NCBI GenBank assembly: GCA_021790855.1
Contig: JAJYFP010000019.1
Span: 1 to 8,968, forward strand
Length of the DNA stretch: 8,968 bases
Direction of reading: 5' to 3'
From: Actinomycetes bacterium
Lineage (GTDB): Bacteria; Actinomycetota; Acidimicrobiia; Acidimicrobiales; Acidimicrobiaceae
The notes below the pieces were generated by a model that saw only the letters and a program-made list of their open reading frames with translations, was not told where the DNA came from and made no database searches. Shown piece after piece: positions 1 to 6,151 of this stretch (position 1 is the first letter of the stretch; each line of letters opens with the position of its first letter). The translations under genes and the position numbers were made by a program.

Positions 1-1
1 T

Positions 2-736
2 GAAAGTAAAATCCTTTCAGACTACTTCGACGTATACGCGCCTAAGTTGGCTCCAATGATCTCCGATACCGTTGGAATACTGCATCGAGCTTACAAGAAG
101 GGTCAGGAGATACTGCTTGAGGGAGCTCAAGCGACGTTTTTAGATCTTGACCACGGAACGTATCCATTCGTTACCTCTTCAAACCCGACGGCAGGGGGTG
201 CCTGTACAGGTTCCGGGCTAGGGCCTCGCCAAATAGACAGAGTTATAGGTGTCGCCAAGGCGTACTTGACTCGAGTCGGAGCTGGACCGTTCCCGACAGA
301 ACTAGAAGGTGATGTTGCCGATCTGCTAGTAGAACGGGGGTTCGAGTTCGGGACCAATACAGGAAGGAAAAGACGTACCGGTTGGTTTGATCTGGTGCTT
401 CTGCGTCAAGCGGTCGCCTTGAACTCAGTCTCCGAGATAGCTATAACCAAGTTGGATATACTGGACGTTTTCCCAGAAATCTTAGTTGCAACTCAGTACG
501 AGGTCGACGGGGAAAGAACGTCGGACCTACCATATCATCAATCCGACTTCCATAAGGCGAGACCAGTTTATAAGAGCTTTGAAGGCTGGATGGAAGATTT
601 GACCAAGGTCACGACCAAAGAAGAACTTCCTTACAACGCTCGAACCTATCTCAGTTTTTTAGAGGAACAGCTTGAGGTTCCGATAACGTTGGTTGGAACA
701 GGTCCAGAGCGTGATCAATTTGTGAGTTTTAGATGA
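2..736 (+). CDS. purA: Adenylosuccinate synthetase, C-terminal part (5' end outside window)
   Basis: This enzyme makes adenylosuccinate from IMP, aspartate and GTP, the first committed step from IMP to AMP in the cytoplasm. The frame is open from base 2, so the window holds the last 244 residues of a family usually about 425-430 long; roughly the first 185 are missing. The family signature [15 protein letters not shown] is encoded at about 155-199, followed by GSGLGP. The [15 protein letters not shown] segment near 361-405 matches the conserved GRxRRxGWFD motif of the substrate-binding region. The usual EGAQGT before the signature reads EGAQAT here (Ala codon at 131-133). The TTG at 47 and ATG at 56 are internal codons, not starts. 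The stop overlaps the purD start (ATGA at 733-736), so the two genes are probably translationally coupled. Confidence 0.97.
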   Translation, partial: ESKILSDYFDVYAPKLAPMISDTVGILHRAYKKGQEILLEGAQATFLDLDHGTYPFVTSSNPTAGGACTGSGLGPRQIDRVIGVAKAYLTRVGAGPFPTELEGDVADLLVERGFEFGTNTGRKRRTGWFDLVLLRQAVALNSVSEIAITKLDILDVFPEILVATQYEVDGERTSDLPYHQSDFHKARPVYKSFEGWMEDLTKVTTKEELPYNARTYLSFLEEQLEVPITLVGTGPERDQFVSFR

Positions 737-1953
737 GAATCGTTGTAGTCGGCTCAGGGGGTAGGGAACACGCATTAGCCTTCATGCTCTCCAAGGAGCA
801 TGAAGTAGTGGTCGCCCCTGGAAGTAGTGCACTTGGACAGTACTTCGATCTAAGCGATAAAGATCCGCTGGATATCGATGCCGATCTATATGTGATCGGA
901 CCTGAGCAACCTTTAGTTGAGGGATTGGCGGACAGACTTAGAGGGCACTCGAAAACTGTCTTTGGACCCTCAAAAGATGGGGCGAGGCTCGAAGGGTCGA
1001 AGGCGTTTCTAAAGGATGTGCTCGTAGCTGCCAAAGTACCAACCGCAGAGCATCGCAGCTTTAGCGATATCTCGAGTGCGCTCTCGTATGTAGAGTCTAT
1101 GAAACCCCCTTATGTGATTAAGACAGACGGATTAGCTGAAGGAAAAGGCGTTTTAGTCACTGAAAGATTGGACGAGGCAAAAGAAGACATAGTTGCGAAA
1201 ATGACCGGTCAACGCTTCAAAGGAGCGGGCCGTACGATTGTGATTGAAGAAGCTCTTTTGGGTAGAGAACTATCACTTTTTGCCCTGTGCGATGGCCGAA
1301 GTGCAGTTGCTCTTCCTGCTGCTACTGATTACAAGCGACTATTGGAGGGTAACGAGGGTCCAAATACAGGCGGTATGGGAGCTTATGCACCACTTGGGTG
1401 GGCGAGTGACTCGCTCCAAGAGGAGATTCTCGATACTTTAGTAAAGCCTACTCTTCAAGAGCTGTTGCGAAGAGGTATACAGTATCGGGGAGTGTTGTAC
1501 GCCGGTGTTATGGTTACCGAGTCTGGTCCAAAGATCATCGAGTTTAATGTGAGATTTGGAGATCCAGAGACACAAGTTGTACTGCCAAAGGTTGAGGAGG
1601 GCTTAGGAGATATCCTTTTCGGTTGCGCAGTTGGAGAGATTGGTACCTCCCTGAAAGTTTCACCTAAGAGCTTGTTGACCGTTGTTTTAGCAGCACCAGG
1701 GTACCCAGCGTCAACTCAAACAGGTGCGGAGATTACTGGCGTTCAGCGTGCTTCAGAAAAAGATGGTGTAAAGGTGTTCTTTGCAGGAACCTCTTACGAC
1801 TCGGAACGAGACGCTTTTTATGTCTCTGGTGGAAGAGTAATGGCGGTAACTGGAGAAGCGCCTACGCTCCAAGAAGCGCGATCTAGAGCTTATAGTGCTG
1901 TCTCAGAGATCTCCTTTGAGGGAATGCACTACAGAAGGGATATTGGTGCCTAA
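733..1953 (+). CDS. purD: Phosphoribosylamine-glycine ligase (GAR synthetase)
   Basis: The enzyme joins glycine to 5-phosphoribosylamine using ATP, step two of de novo purine synthesis. The 406-residue product is slightly short of the usual 420-430. The N-terminal domain starts with GSGGREHAL (residues 7-15) and has GPEQPLVEG (56-64) and the LEGSKAF segment (86-92). The ATP-grasp part carries [11 protein letters not shown] (130-140), the IEE and LGRE segment (171-179), [12 protein letters not shown] (209-220) and the metal-binding [16 protein letters not shown] (270-285). The protein ends in the typical YRRDIG. The ATG start at 733 lies in a 4-bp overlap with the purA stop, and the family motif begins at residue 7, which supports it. 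No frameshift or missing catalytic motif is seen. Confidence 0.98.
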   Translation: MRIVVVGSGGREHALAFMLSKEHEVVVAPGSSALGQYFDLSDKDPLDIDADLYVIGPEQPLVEGLADRLRGHSKTVFGPSKDGARLEGSKAFLKDVLVAAKVPTAEHRSFSDISSALSYVESMKPPYVIKTDGLAEGKGVLVTERLDEAKEDIVAKMTGQRFKGAGRTIVIEEALLGRELSLFALCDGRSAVALPAATDYKRLLEGNEGPNTGGMGAYAPLGWASDSLQEEILDTLVKPTLQELLRRGIQYRGVLYAGVMVTESGPKIIEFNVRFGDPETQVVLPKVEEGLGDILFGCAVGEIGTSLKVSPKSLLTVVLAAPGYPASTQTGAEITGVQRASEKDGVKVFFAGTSYDSERDAFYVSGGRVMAVTGEAPTLQEARSRAYSAVSEISFEGMHYRRDIGA

Positions 1954-1968
1954 GAAGGTTTTAGAAGT

Positions 1969-1973
1969 GAGGG
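1969..1973 (+). promoter_or_regulatory. Ribosome binding site of purB
   Basis: GAGGG lies 4 nt before the TTG start codon of purB, within GTGAGGGCGTTTTG (1967-1980). The spacing is short, but no other in-frame start precedes the conserved ISRYETEEM N-terminus, so this site decides the start. A near copy of the same block precedes purS. Confidence 0.6.
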
Positions 1974-1977
1974 CGTT

Positions 1978-3291
1978 TTGATCAGTCGATATGAAACCGA
2001 AGAGATGCGAGAGATCTTCTCAGATGTGCATCGTATGCAGATTTGGACGTCGGTCGAGTTGGCAGTAGTTGAAGCCTTCGTTAAGTTCGGCCTGGCAACC
2101 GAAGAGGATTTTGGGAAAATTAAAGACAACCTTCCCGTGGTTGACGACTCTTTTGTGAGCGAGGTTCTTGAAAGAGAAGTGACGACAAACCACGATCTTG
2201 CTGCCTTCGTTGATATTTTGCAAAGAAGAGTTAACTTGAATGAGTCTTCGTTAATTCACTTTGGGTTGACGTCATCCGACGTTGTTGACACTGCTCTTTC
2301 AATCCAGATTCGAGAGGCTCTAGGTATATTGAGCGAGGAAGTTAAAAAAACTATCTTGTCGCTGAAGGAGTTAGCCATAAAACATAGCGGCACAGCGGAG
2401 ATGGGTCGCACACATGGTATGCACGCCGAGCCCACGACTTTTGGAGCAAAGGTCGCGTTATGGGCGTATCAAATGGAGAGAGACTATAACCGACTTGCCA
2501 AAGCTTTCTCACAGATCTCAGTTGGAAAACTCTCTGGAGCTGTCGGGACATACTCAAATATCGAGCCAATGGTCGAGTACTATGCACTGTCTCTTCTAGA
2601 GCTAAAACCTATCTCGGCGACTCAGGTAATAGCCCGAGACATCCATGCTGAGGTAATGTACTCACTGACGTCGCTTACTACTTCACTAGAATCTTTCGCG
2701 ACGGAGATAAGGCATCTTCAAAGAAGCGAGGTAGGCGAGGTATTTGAGCCTTTCCAAAGTGGACAAAAGGGCTCCTCTGCAATGCCACACAAACGGAACC
2801 CCATAGTAGCTGAGCGATTGGTTGGCATCTCCCGCGTGCTTCGAGGATACTTAAGTGCATCTTTGGAGAATGTTGCTCTATGGCATGAACGAGATATCTC
2901 ACACTCTTCAGTAGAGCGTGTAGTTGTTCCAGACGCTTTCCACCTCTCTCACTATGGGATAAAGAAGTTTCGCTGGCTCATAGAGAACCTAGAGATACGC
3001 CCAGAAAATATGCGAGAGAATCTTGAGCGTTCGCTTGGCTTGTACTTCTCTCAGTCTGTTCTGCTGCTTCTTGTGGAGCACGGATTAAGCCGAGACGAAG
3101 CCTATCGAATAGTCCAACGGGATGCGAGGGTTGCTTATGACGGAAAAATGCAGTTCTTTGATGTTTTGGTCGATGACCCCGAAGTGATAATCGACGAGGA
3201 GGAGCTCAGGCGGGTGATGGATGAGAAGAGACTCCTGCGTAATGTGTCGAAGGTGCTCGAAAACCTAGAATCAATTGAAGAGAGACTCTGA
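1978..3291 (+). CDS. purB: Adenylosuccinate lyase
   Basis: This lyase releases fumarate twice in purine synthesis: from SAICAR to give AICAR, and from adenylosuccinate to give AMP. It belongs to the fumarase/aspartase superfamily and forms homotetramers. The 437-residue length fits the shorter bacterial PurB type (about 430). Visible motifs are TNHDLAAF with its His (residues 70-77), LTSSDVVDTA (97-106), GRTHGMHAEP with the conserved His146 (143-152), and the superfamily signature GSSAMPHKRNP (265-275) whose serine loop closes over the active site. The start is TTG at 1978: the N-terminus MISRYETEEMREIFSD matches the family and the next Met is residue 10. A 24-bp gap separates it from purD and 2 bp from purC, so it is within the operon. 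Confidence 0.97.
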   Translation: MISRYETEEMREIFSDVHRMQIWTSVELAVVEAFVKFGLATEEDFGKIKDNLPVVDDSFVSEVLEREVTTNHDLAAFVDILQRRVNLNESSLIHFGLTSSDVVDTALSIQIREALGILSEEVKKTILSLKELAIKHSGTAEMGRTHGMHAEPTTFGAKVALWAYQMERDYNRLAKAFSQISVGKLSGAVGTYSNIEPMVEYYALSLLELKPISATQVIARDIHAEVMYSLTSLTTSLESFATEIRHLQRSEVGEVFEPFQSGQKGSSAMPHKRNPIVAERLVGISRVLRGYLSASLENVALWHERDISHSSVERVVVPDAFHLSHYGIKKFRWLIENLEIRPENMRENLERSLGLYFSQSVLLLLVEHGLSRDEAYRIVQRDARVAYDGKMQFFDVLVDDPEVIIDEEELRRVMDEKRLLRNVSKVLENLESIEERL

Positions 3292-3293
3292 AT

Positions 3294-4208
3294 ATGATTG
3301 TTCTGGATCATATCGGAAAGGTAAGGGACTCTTACGTTTTAGAGGAAGACTCTGAGCACCTAGTCGTCGTTGCTACAGATAGGGTTTCGGCTTACGATCG
3401 CGTAATGAGTGAAGGGATTCTACACAAGGGATTAGTTCTAACCGCCTTGTCGTTGTATTGGTTTCAAGAGCTGGAAGGGGTTCTACCTACTCAGTCTCCC
3501 GTACTTTTGGGCGGGGATGCACTCGGTCAGTTGGGTCTGGACGAGAGTCTTTTGGGTCGTACTACTAAGGTCAGACTAGCAGATATGGTACCGATAGAGT
3601 GTGTTGTGAGGGGCTTTCTGGCAGGTTCTGCGTGGCAGGAGTATCAAAGGTACCAAAGCATTGGCGGTCGTCCAGCTCCTGCGAACTTATCCTTGGGAGA
3701 CCGTTTCGAAGAACCGATCTTTACTCCTACCACAAAAGAACAAGAAGGTCATGATGTGGCACTATCTCATGCAGAGTTGAGAGATAGAGTGGGGAGGGAC
3801 CTAGCAGTCCAGCTCGAGGACCTTTCTTTCCAGATATATGAAAAGGCGTTAGACATAGCTCTGGGAAAGGGCTTAGTCATTGCAGATACCAAGTTTGAGT
3901 TTGGTTACATCGGAGACGCTTTGTCTCTTTGCGATGAAGTTCTTACTCCAGACTCTTCGAGATATTGGAGAGCAGATTCACTTCAAAGTGCGGTAGAACC
4001 TGTCCAGCTTGACAAACAGATCCTGAGGGACTGGCTTTCTCGAAACTCCTGGAGCGGAGATGGAGAGCCACCTCATCTGCCTGATCCCTTAAGGGATCAG
4101 ATCTCTAGTAGCTACATATCGATATACGAGTCCCTAACGGGCTCAACCTTTCTAGATTGGCCCGGCTCTGACAGTGAGGTCTGCTATCTTGGCGATAGGT
4201 TACAGTGA
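3294..4208 (+). CDS. purC: SAICAR synthetase (phosphoribosylaminoimidazole-succinocarboxamide synthase)
   Basis: The enzyme couples aspartate to CAIR with ATP to give SAICAR, which PurB then splits. The 304-residue product is the longer, yeast ADE1-like form rather than the roughly 240-residue form. Motifs in order are GKVRDSYV (8-15), ATDRVSAYDRV (27-37), the signature ECVVRGFLAGSAWQEY (102-117), FTPTTKEQEGHD (143-154), IADTKFEFG (196-204) and DEVLTPDSSRYW (214-225). The ATG at 3294 is the only usable start, because an in-frame TGA lies at 3276. This leaves a short N-terminus, with the family GKVRD motif only eight residues in. A purine-rich GAAGAGAG at 3277-3284 may serve as ribosome binding site. 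The last 15 or so residues extend past the conserved fold. Confidence 0.97.
   Translation: MIVLDHIGKVRDSYVLEEDSEHLVVVATDRVSAYDRVMSEGILHKGLVLTALSLYWFQELEGVLPTQSPVLLGGDALGQLGLDESLLGRTTKVRLADMVPIECVVRGFLAGSAWQEYQRYQSIGGRPAPANLSLGDRFEEPIFTPTTKEQEGHDVALSHAELRDRVGRDLAVQLEDLSFQIYEKALDIALGKGLVIADTKFEFGYIGDALSLCDEVLTPDSSRYWRADSLQSAVEPVQLDKQILRDWLSRNSWSGDGEPPHLPDPLRDQISSSYISIYESLTGSTFLDWPGSDSEVCYLGDRLQ
4081..4100. repeat. Perfect 20-bp palindrome inside purC
   Basis: CTGATCCCTTAAGGGATCAG reads the same on both strands with no spacer. It lies in the 3' part of purC and encodes the PDPLRDQ stretch near residues 263-269. Flanking bases do not extend the symmetry. A role is unknown: it could be a protein-binding site, an mRNA structure ahead of the purC/purS junction, or chance. 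Confidence 0.7.
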
Positions 4209-4270
4209 TTGTATGTGAAAGAGTTGTTCGATACATTGTTATGTCAACTAGTGATTTGTGAGGGTGTTTG
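4209..4270 (+). other. purC-purS spacer, largest gap within the pur operon
   Basis: About 60 bp separate purC from purS, longer than any other junction in the operon. It is AT-richer than the flanking genes and contains 5-bp inverted arms AGTTG/CAACT. There is no GC-rich hairpin with a T run, so no terminator is supported. An internal promoter is possible but no convincing -35/-10 pair is visible. Confidence 0.4.
4260..4264 (+). promoter_or_regulatory. Ribosome binding site of purS
   Basis: GAGGG lies within GTGAGGGTGTTTG (4258-4270). Two TTG codons follow, at 4268 and 4271. The second gives a 6-nt spacer and is preferred over the 3-nt spacer of the first. The block closely resembles that before purB. 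Confidence 0.6.
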
Positions 4271-4534
4271 TTGAGCTACGAGGCAAAGATAGATGTGTTT
4301 CTAAAAGAAGGAGTCTCAGATCCAGAGGGATTGACTATAGCCGAGGCGGCTAGATCGCTGGAGGTTGCTCCTGTTCGAAGAGTAAGATCTGGGAAGAGCT
4401 TTTTGGTTCTGTTCGACCTTACCTCCGAGTCTGAAACGCTGGCTGCGGCGAAGAAGATCGGACTTGAACTGCTTTCAAACCCAGTTATTCAAGACTTCAC
4501 AGTCTCTGAGATTACGGAGACTAACGGTGAGTAA
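4271..4534 (+). CDS. purS: FGAM synthase subunit PurS
   Basis: PurS is the small subunit of the three-part phosphoribosylformylglycinamidine synthase. It bridges the glutaminase PurQ and the synthetase PurL and helps ammonia pass between them. The product is 87 residues, the normal size for the family (about 80-85), with the expected pattern: an N-terminal beta strand (SYEAKIDVFLK), the conserved G-V-x-DP-x-G segment (GVSDPEG), a helix, then an RxGKSFLV strand and a second helix near the C-terminus (LAAAKKIGLELLSNPVIQDFTV). The start is TTG at 4271 or TTG at 4268, one residue longer; the former has better spacing to GAGGG. The gene overlaps purQ by 8 bp. Identification rests on pattern, size and position next to purQ. 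Confidence 0.93.
   Translation: MSYEAKIDVFLKEGVSDPEGLTIAEAARSLEVAPVRRVRSGKSFLVLFDLTSESETLAAAKKIGLELLSNPVIQDFTVSEITETNGE
4516..4519 (+). promoter_or_regulatory. Ribosome binding site of purQ
   Basis: GGAG lies inside the end of purS, 7 nt before the GTG codon at 4527. It supports GTG 4527 as the purQ start instead of the longer open frame that begins at 4464, deep in purS. Confidence 0.65.
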
Positions 4535-5201
4535 CGTTGTTGGAATTGTGGTCTTTCCAGGGACGAACTGCGAACATGACGTTGCTGCAGCTCTTTTGGA
4601 TCTGGGCGCTAAGTCCAGACTTATTTGGCATCGTGAGACGGATCTAGAAGGATTATCGAGCATAGTAATTCCAGGAGGTTTTGCTCATGGTGACTATCTA
4701 AGACCCGGAGCGATAGCTCGGTTCTCTCCGGTTATGTCGGCCGTTGTGGAGTTCGCTATGTCCGGAAAGACTGTATTGGGAATCTGCAACGGTTTCCAGG
4801 TACTTACTGAAGCTGGCCTCCTACCCGGAGCGCTACAGAAAAATGTTGGACTAGCTTTTCTTTGTGACGTAGTCGAATGTGAGGTGATATCTACTAAGTC
4901 ACCCATAACAGCGACTCTATCGATGGGCGAAACTCTATCACTTCCGATCAACCACTTTGAGGGTAACTATACCTGTAGTTCCGAGGATTTGAAGCGTTTA
5001 AATGATGAGGATCGGATACTTTTGCGATACGTAAACAATCCGAATGGTTCGGTCGATCACGTCGCAGCGATCTGCAACGAGCATCGTAACGTGGTTGGCA
5101 TGATGCCTCATCCCGAGCGGGCAATGAGTAATCTCGTAGGCTCAAGTTCAGGTCGGAAGGTGTTCCAGTCGTTTCTCTCGAGCCTAGAAGTTGTACAGTA
5201 G
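4527..5201 (+). CDS. purQ: FGAM synthase glutaminase subunit PurQ
   Basis: PurQ is the class I glutamine amidotransferase subunit of FGAM synthase: it hydrolyses glutamine and supplies ammonia to PurL. The 224-residue product is the usual length. It opens with VVGIVVFPGTNCEHD (residues 4-18) and has GGFAHGDYLRPGAIA (50-64), the nucleophile elbow GICNGFQ with catalytic Cys87 (85-91), NHFEGNY (142-148) and MPHPERA with the His195/Glu197 dyad partners (193-199). All three catalytic residues are present. The GTG start overlaps purS by 8 bp and gives the family N-terminus exactly. PurL, which it needs to work, is not in the window and must be encoded elsewhere. The stop is only 3 bp from the stop of the convergent gene. 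Confidence 0.97.
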   Translation: MSNVVGIVVFPGTNCEHDVAAALLDLGAKSRLIWHRETDLEGLSSIVIPGGFAHGDYLRPGAIARFSPVMSAVVEFAMSGKTVLGICNGFQVLTEAGLLPGALQKNVGLAFLCDVVECEVISTKSPITATLSMGETLSLPINHFEGNYTCSSEDLKRLNDEDRILLRYVNNPNGSVDHVAAICNEHRNVVGMMPHPERAMSNLVGSSSGRKVFQSFLSSLEVVQ

Positions 5202-5204
5202 TGC

Positions 5205-5564
5205 CTAGGCTTCAACGATTCCGGCGCGCTTGAGGATCTCTGGTCTTACGCCCATTGCTCTCCAGGCACTATATGAGATATTGTGTCTCTCGCTATATGG
5301 CTTCGCTACCTCGATGAACAAAGGTTCTAGATCGTTTATATTTGCCGGTGTCTCAAGTGCCTTTAGTGCTGAATCAAGATCTAGTTTTTCTTGAATTAAG
5401 TGAAGCTTTGTTAGAGTTGATGCGGTGGGAAGCTTGTCGTCGATAGCTGTTAATCGTCTTTTTATGGTTTCTGGCGAACGCCTTCTTCCGCGCTTTGCTT
5501 TATGTTTTTCTAATCCGTCTAGGTAGTCTTTAATGATTTTATTTTGTGATTTGTCAATATCCAT
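5205..5564 (-). CDS. Uncharacterised small basic coiled-coil protein, 119 aa
   Basis: I do not know a function for this protein. The 119-residue sequence has a charged N-terminal helix region, a strongly basic patch KAKRGRRRS (residues 22-30), then PETIKRRLTAIDDKL and a leucine-rich heptad-like stretch to about residue 72 that looks helical or coiled-coil. The C-terminal segment (about 88-117), with YSERHNISYSAWRAMGV and EILKRAGI, looks like a small helical module. The PETIKRRL and ISYxAWRxxGV pattern resembles, from memory, an unnamed actinobacterial family; this was not searched. The basic patch could bind nucleic acid, which is inference. There are no signal peptide or membrane segments. 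The ATG at 5564 has no strong ribosome binding site. The gene converges on purQ. Confidence 0.8.
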   Translation of the reverse strand: MDIDKSQNKIIKDYLDGLEKHKAKRGRRRSPETIKRRLTAIDDKLPTASTLTKLHLIQEKLDLDSALKALETPANINDLEPLFIEVAKPYSERHNISYSAWRAMGVRPEILKRAGIVEA

Positions 5565-5598
5565 GATCTATGCACTTTCGGTTGCTTATGTAGTTATT

Positions 5599-5604
5599 AC
5601 TATA
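5599..5604 (-). promoter_or_regulatory. Candidate -10 box for the 119-aa gene
   Basis: On the minus strand this reads TATAGT (5 of 6 to TATAAT), about 35 nt before the ATG at 5564. No convincing -35 box is seen at the usual spacing. Weak, position-based call. Confidence 0.25.
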
Positions 5605-5898
5605 AACGCAATCACACCGTAACTGTATCGTTCGAGTGGTGAGGTTCACGCTTATTGTGATATACCGGAAGTCGTTCTGATGACTAATTCCGTTACGTTT
5701 GCCCTTAAGAGGCTTCTTAATCTTTGCTAATAAGTGGCTCAAGGTACCCATTCATTATGTCCATAAAGGAACGTATTAACGGACCTTTAGCTATAAATTC
5801 TTATATTCATCTCGATGCAAGATTCCACTATCAAATTAGAGTCCTGATCTCTGGAGATTGTAGATCTCGCAGTAGTACTTTTAGAAAACGGTAGCGGA

Positions 5899-5904
5899 TA
5901 TAGT
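5899..5904 (+). promoter_or_regulatory. Candidate -10 box for the tRNA transcript
   Basis: TATAGT lies 40 nt before tRNA-Asp and would leave a leader of about 30 nt. TAGAAT at 5915-5920 is an alternative. Neither has a good -35 partner, so the call is weak. Confidence 0.25.
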
Positions 5905-5944
5905 GCTAGGTCGCTAGAATGACTTAGCTCACGCAGTGTAATGA

Positions 5945-6019
5945 GGACCTGTGGTGCAGCTCGGAGTGCACGCCGGCCTGTCAAGCCGGAGGTCGCGGGT
6001 TCAAATCCCGTCAGGTCCG
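5945..6019 (+). tRNA. tRNA-Asp (anticodon GTC)
   Basis: A complete cloverleaf of 75 nt. The acceptor stem is GGACCTG with CAGGTCC (6012-6018), the D stem GTGC/GCAC, and the anticodon stem CCGGC/GCCGG around loop CTGTCAA with anticodon GTC at 5980-5982. The T stem is GCGGG/CCCGT around TTCAAAT, and the discriminator base is G, as expected for tRNA-Asp. CCA is not encoded. The sequence has the look of actinobacterial tRNA-Asp genes. It lies 4 nt before tRNA-Phe, so both are probably cut from one transcript. Confidence 0.97.
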
Positions 6020-6023
6020 CTGT

Positions 6024-6099
6024 GGTCTAGTAGCTCAGTTGGTAGAGCACACGCCTGAAAAGCGTGGTGTCACCGGATCGACGCCGGTCTAGACCACCA
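6024..6099 (+). tRNA. tRNA-Phe (anticodon GAA), CCA encoded
   Basis: A 76-nt cloverleaf including CCA. The acceptor stem is GGTCTAG/CTAGACC (6089-6095), the D stem GCTC/GAGC with loop AGTTGGTA, and the anticodon stem CACGC/GCGTG around CTGAAAA with anticodon GAA at 6057-6059. The variable loop is GTGTC and the T stem ACCGG/CCGGT. The discriminator is A73 followed by genomic CCA. The T loop reads ATCGACG, so position 54 is A where elongator tRNAs almost always have T, and position 60 is G. All stems are intact, so the gene is probably functional. It pairs with tRNA-Asp upstream, a common actinobacterial order. Confidence 0.95.
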
Positions 6100-6100
6100 G

Positions 6101-6134
6101 ATGAGGGGTGAAGTGGTGCCACTTCACCCCTCAT
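6101..6134 (+). terminator. Hairpin between tRNA-Phe and the malic enzyme gene, probable bidirectional terminator
   Basis: Perfect 16-bp inverted repeat ATGAGGGGTGAAGTGG / CCACTTCACCCCTCAT with TG at the centre. It sits 1 nt after the tRNA-Phe CCA and 17 bp beyond the convergent malic enzyme stop, where both transcripts should end. The plus side is followed only by a broken T run (TACATTAATTT) and the minus side has none, so it is not a textbook intrinsic terminator. Confidence 0.75.
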
Positions 6135-6151
6135 TACATTAATTTGGATAA

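Larger units (their letters stand above)
5565..5944. other. Intergenic region between the 119-aa gene and the tRNA pair
   Basis: About 380 bp with no supported gene, AT-richer than its surroundings. The only open frames are short minus-strand ones; one overlaps the start of the 119-aa gene and another runs into tRNA-Asp, so both look accidental. Divergent promoters for the small gene (minus) and the tRNAs (plus) must lie here. Small structures include TAAAGG/CCTTTA arms at 5764-5769 and 5784-5789, and a GAGAT at 5854-5858 that could pair with ATCTC on either side (5847-5851 or 5864-5868). Confidence 0.6.

Noticed and set aside
4241..4261. Six-codon frame (ATG to TGA) just before the purS ribosome site, possible leader peptide
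   Set aside because: It has no ribosome binding site and no attenuator-like hairpins; too short to support.
4464..4526. Longer purQ start inside purS
   Set aside because: The extra 21 residues are the purS sequence in another frame. GTG 4527 has a ribosome binding site and gives the family N-terminus.
5554..5751. 65-codon minus-strand open frame upstream of the 119-aa gene
   Set aside because: It overlaps the start of the supported gene, has no family resemblance and has a composition typical of non-coding AT-rich sequence.
5565..5944. Possible riboswitch, CRISPR array or mobile element remnant in the gap
   Set aside because: There are no repeated spacers, no terminal inverted repeats and no transposase pieces; the small hairpins are too weak and do not match a known riboswitch layout.
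5787..5984. 65-codon minus-strand open frame running into tRNA-Asp
   Set aside because: It is antisense to much of a clear tRNA gene and shows no protein-like pattern.
5945..6134. tRNA genes as an integration (att) site of a mobile element
   Set aside because: No integrase gene and no second copy of the tRNA 3' end are seen in the window.
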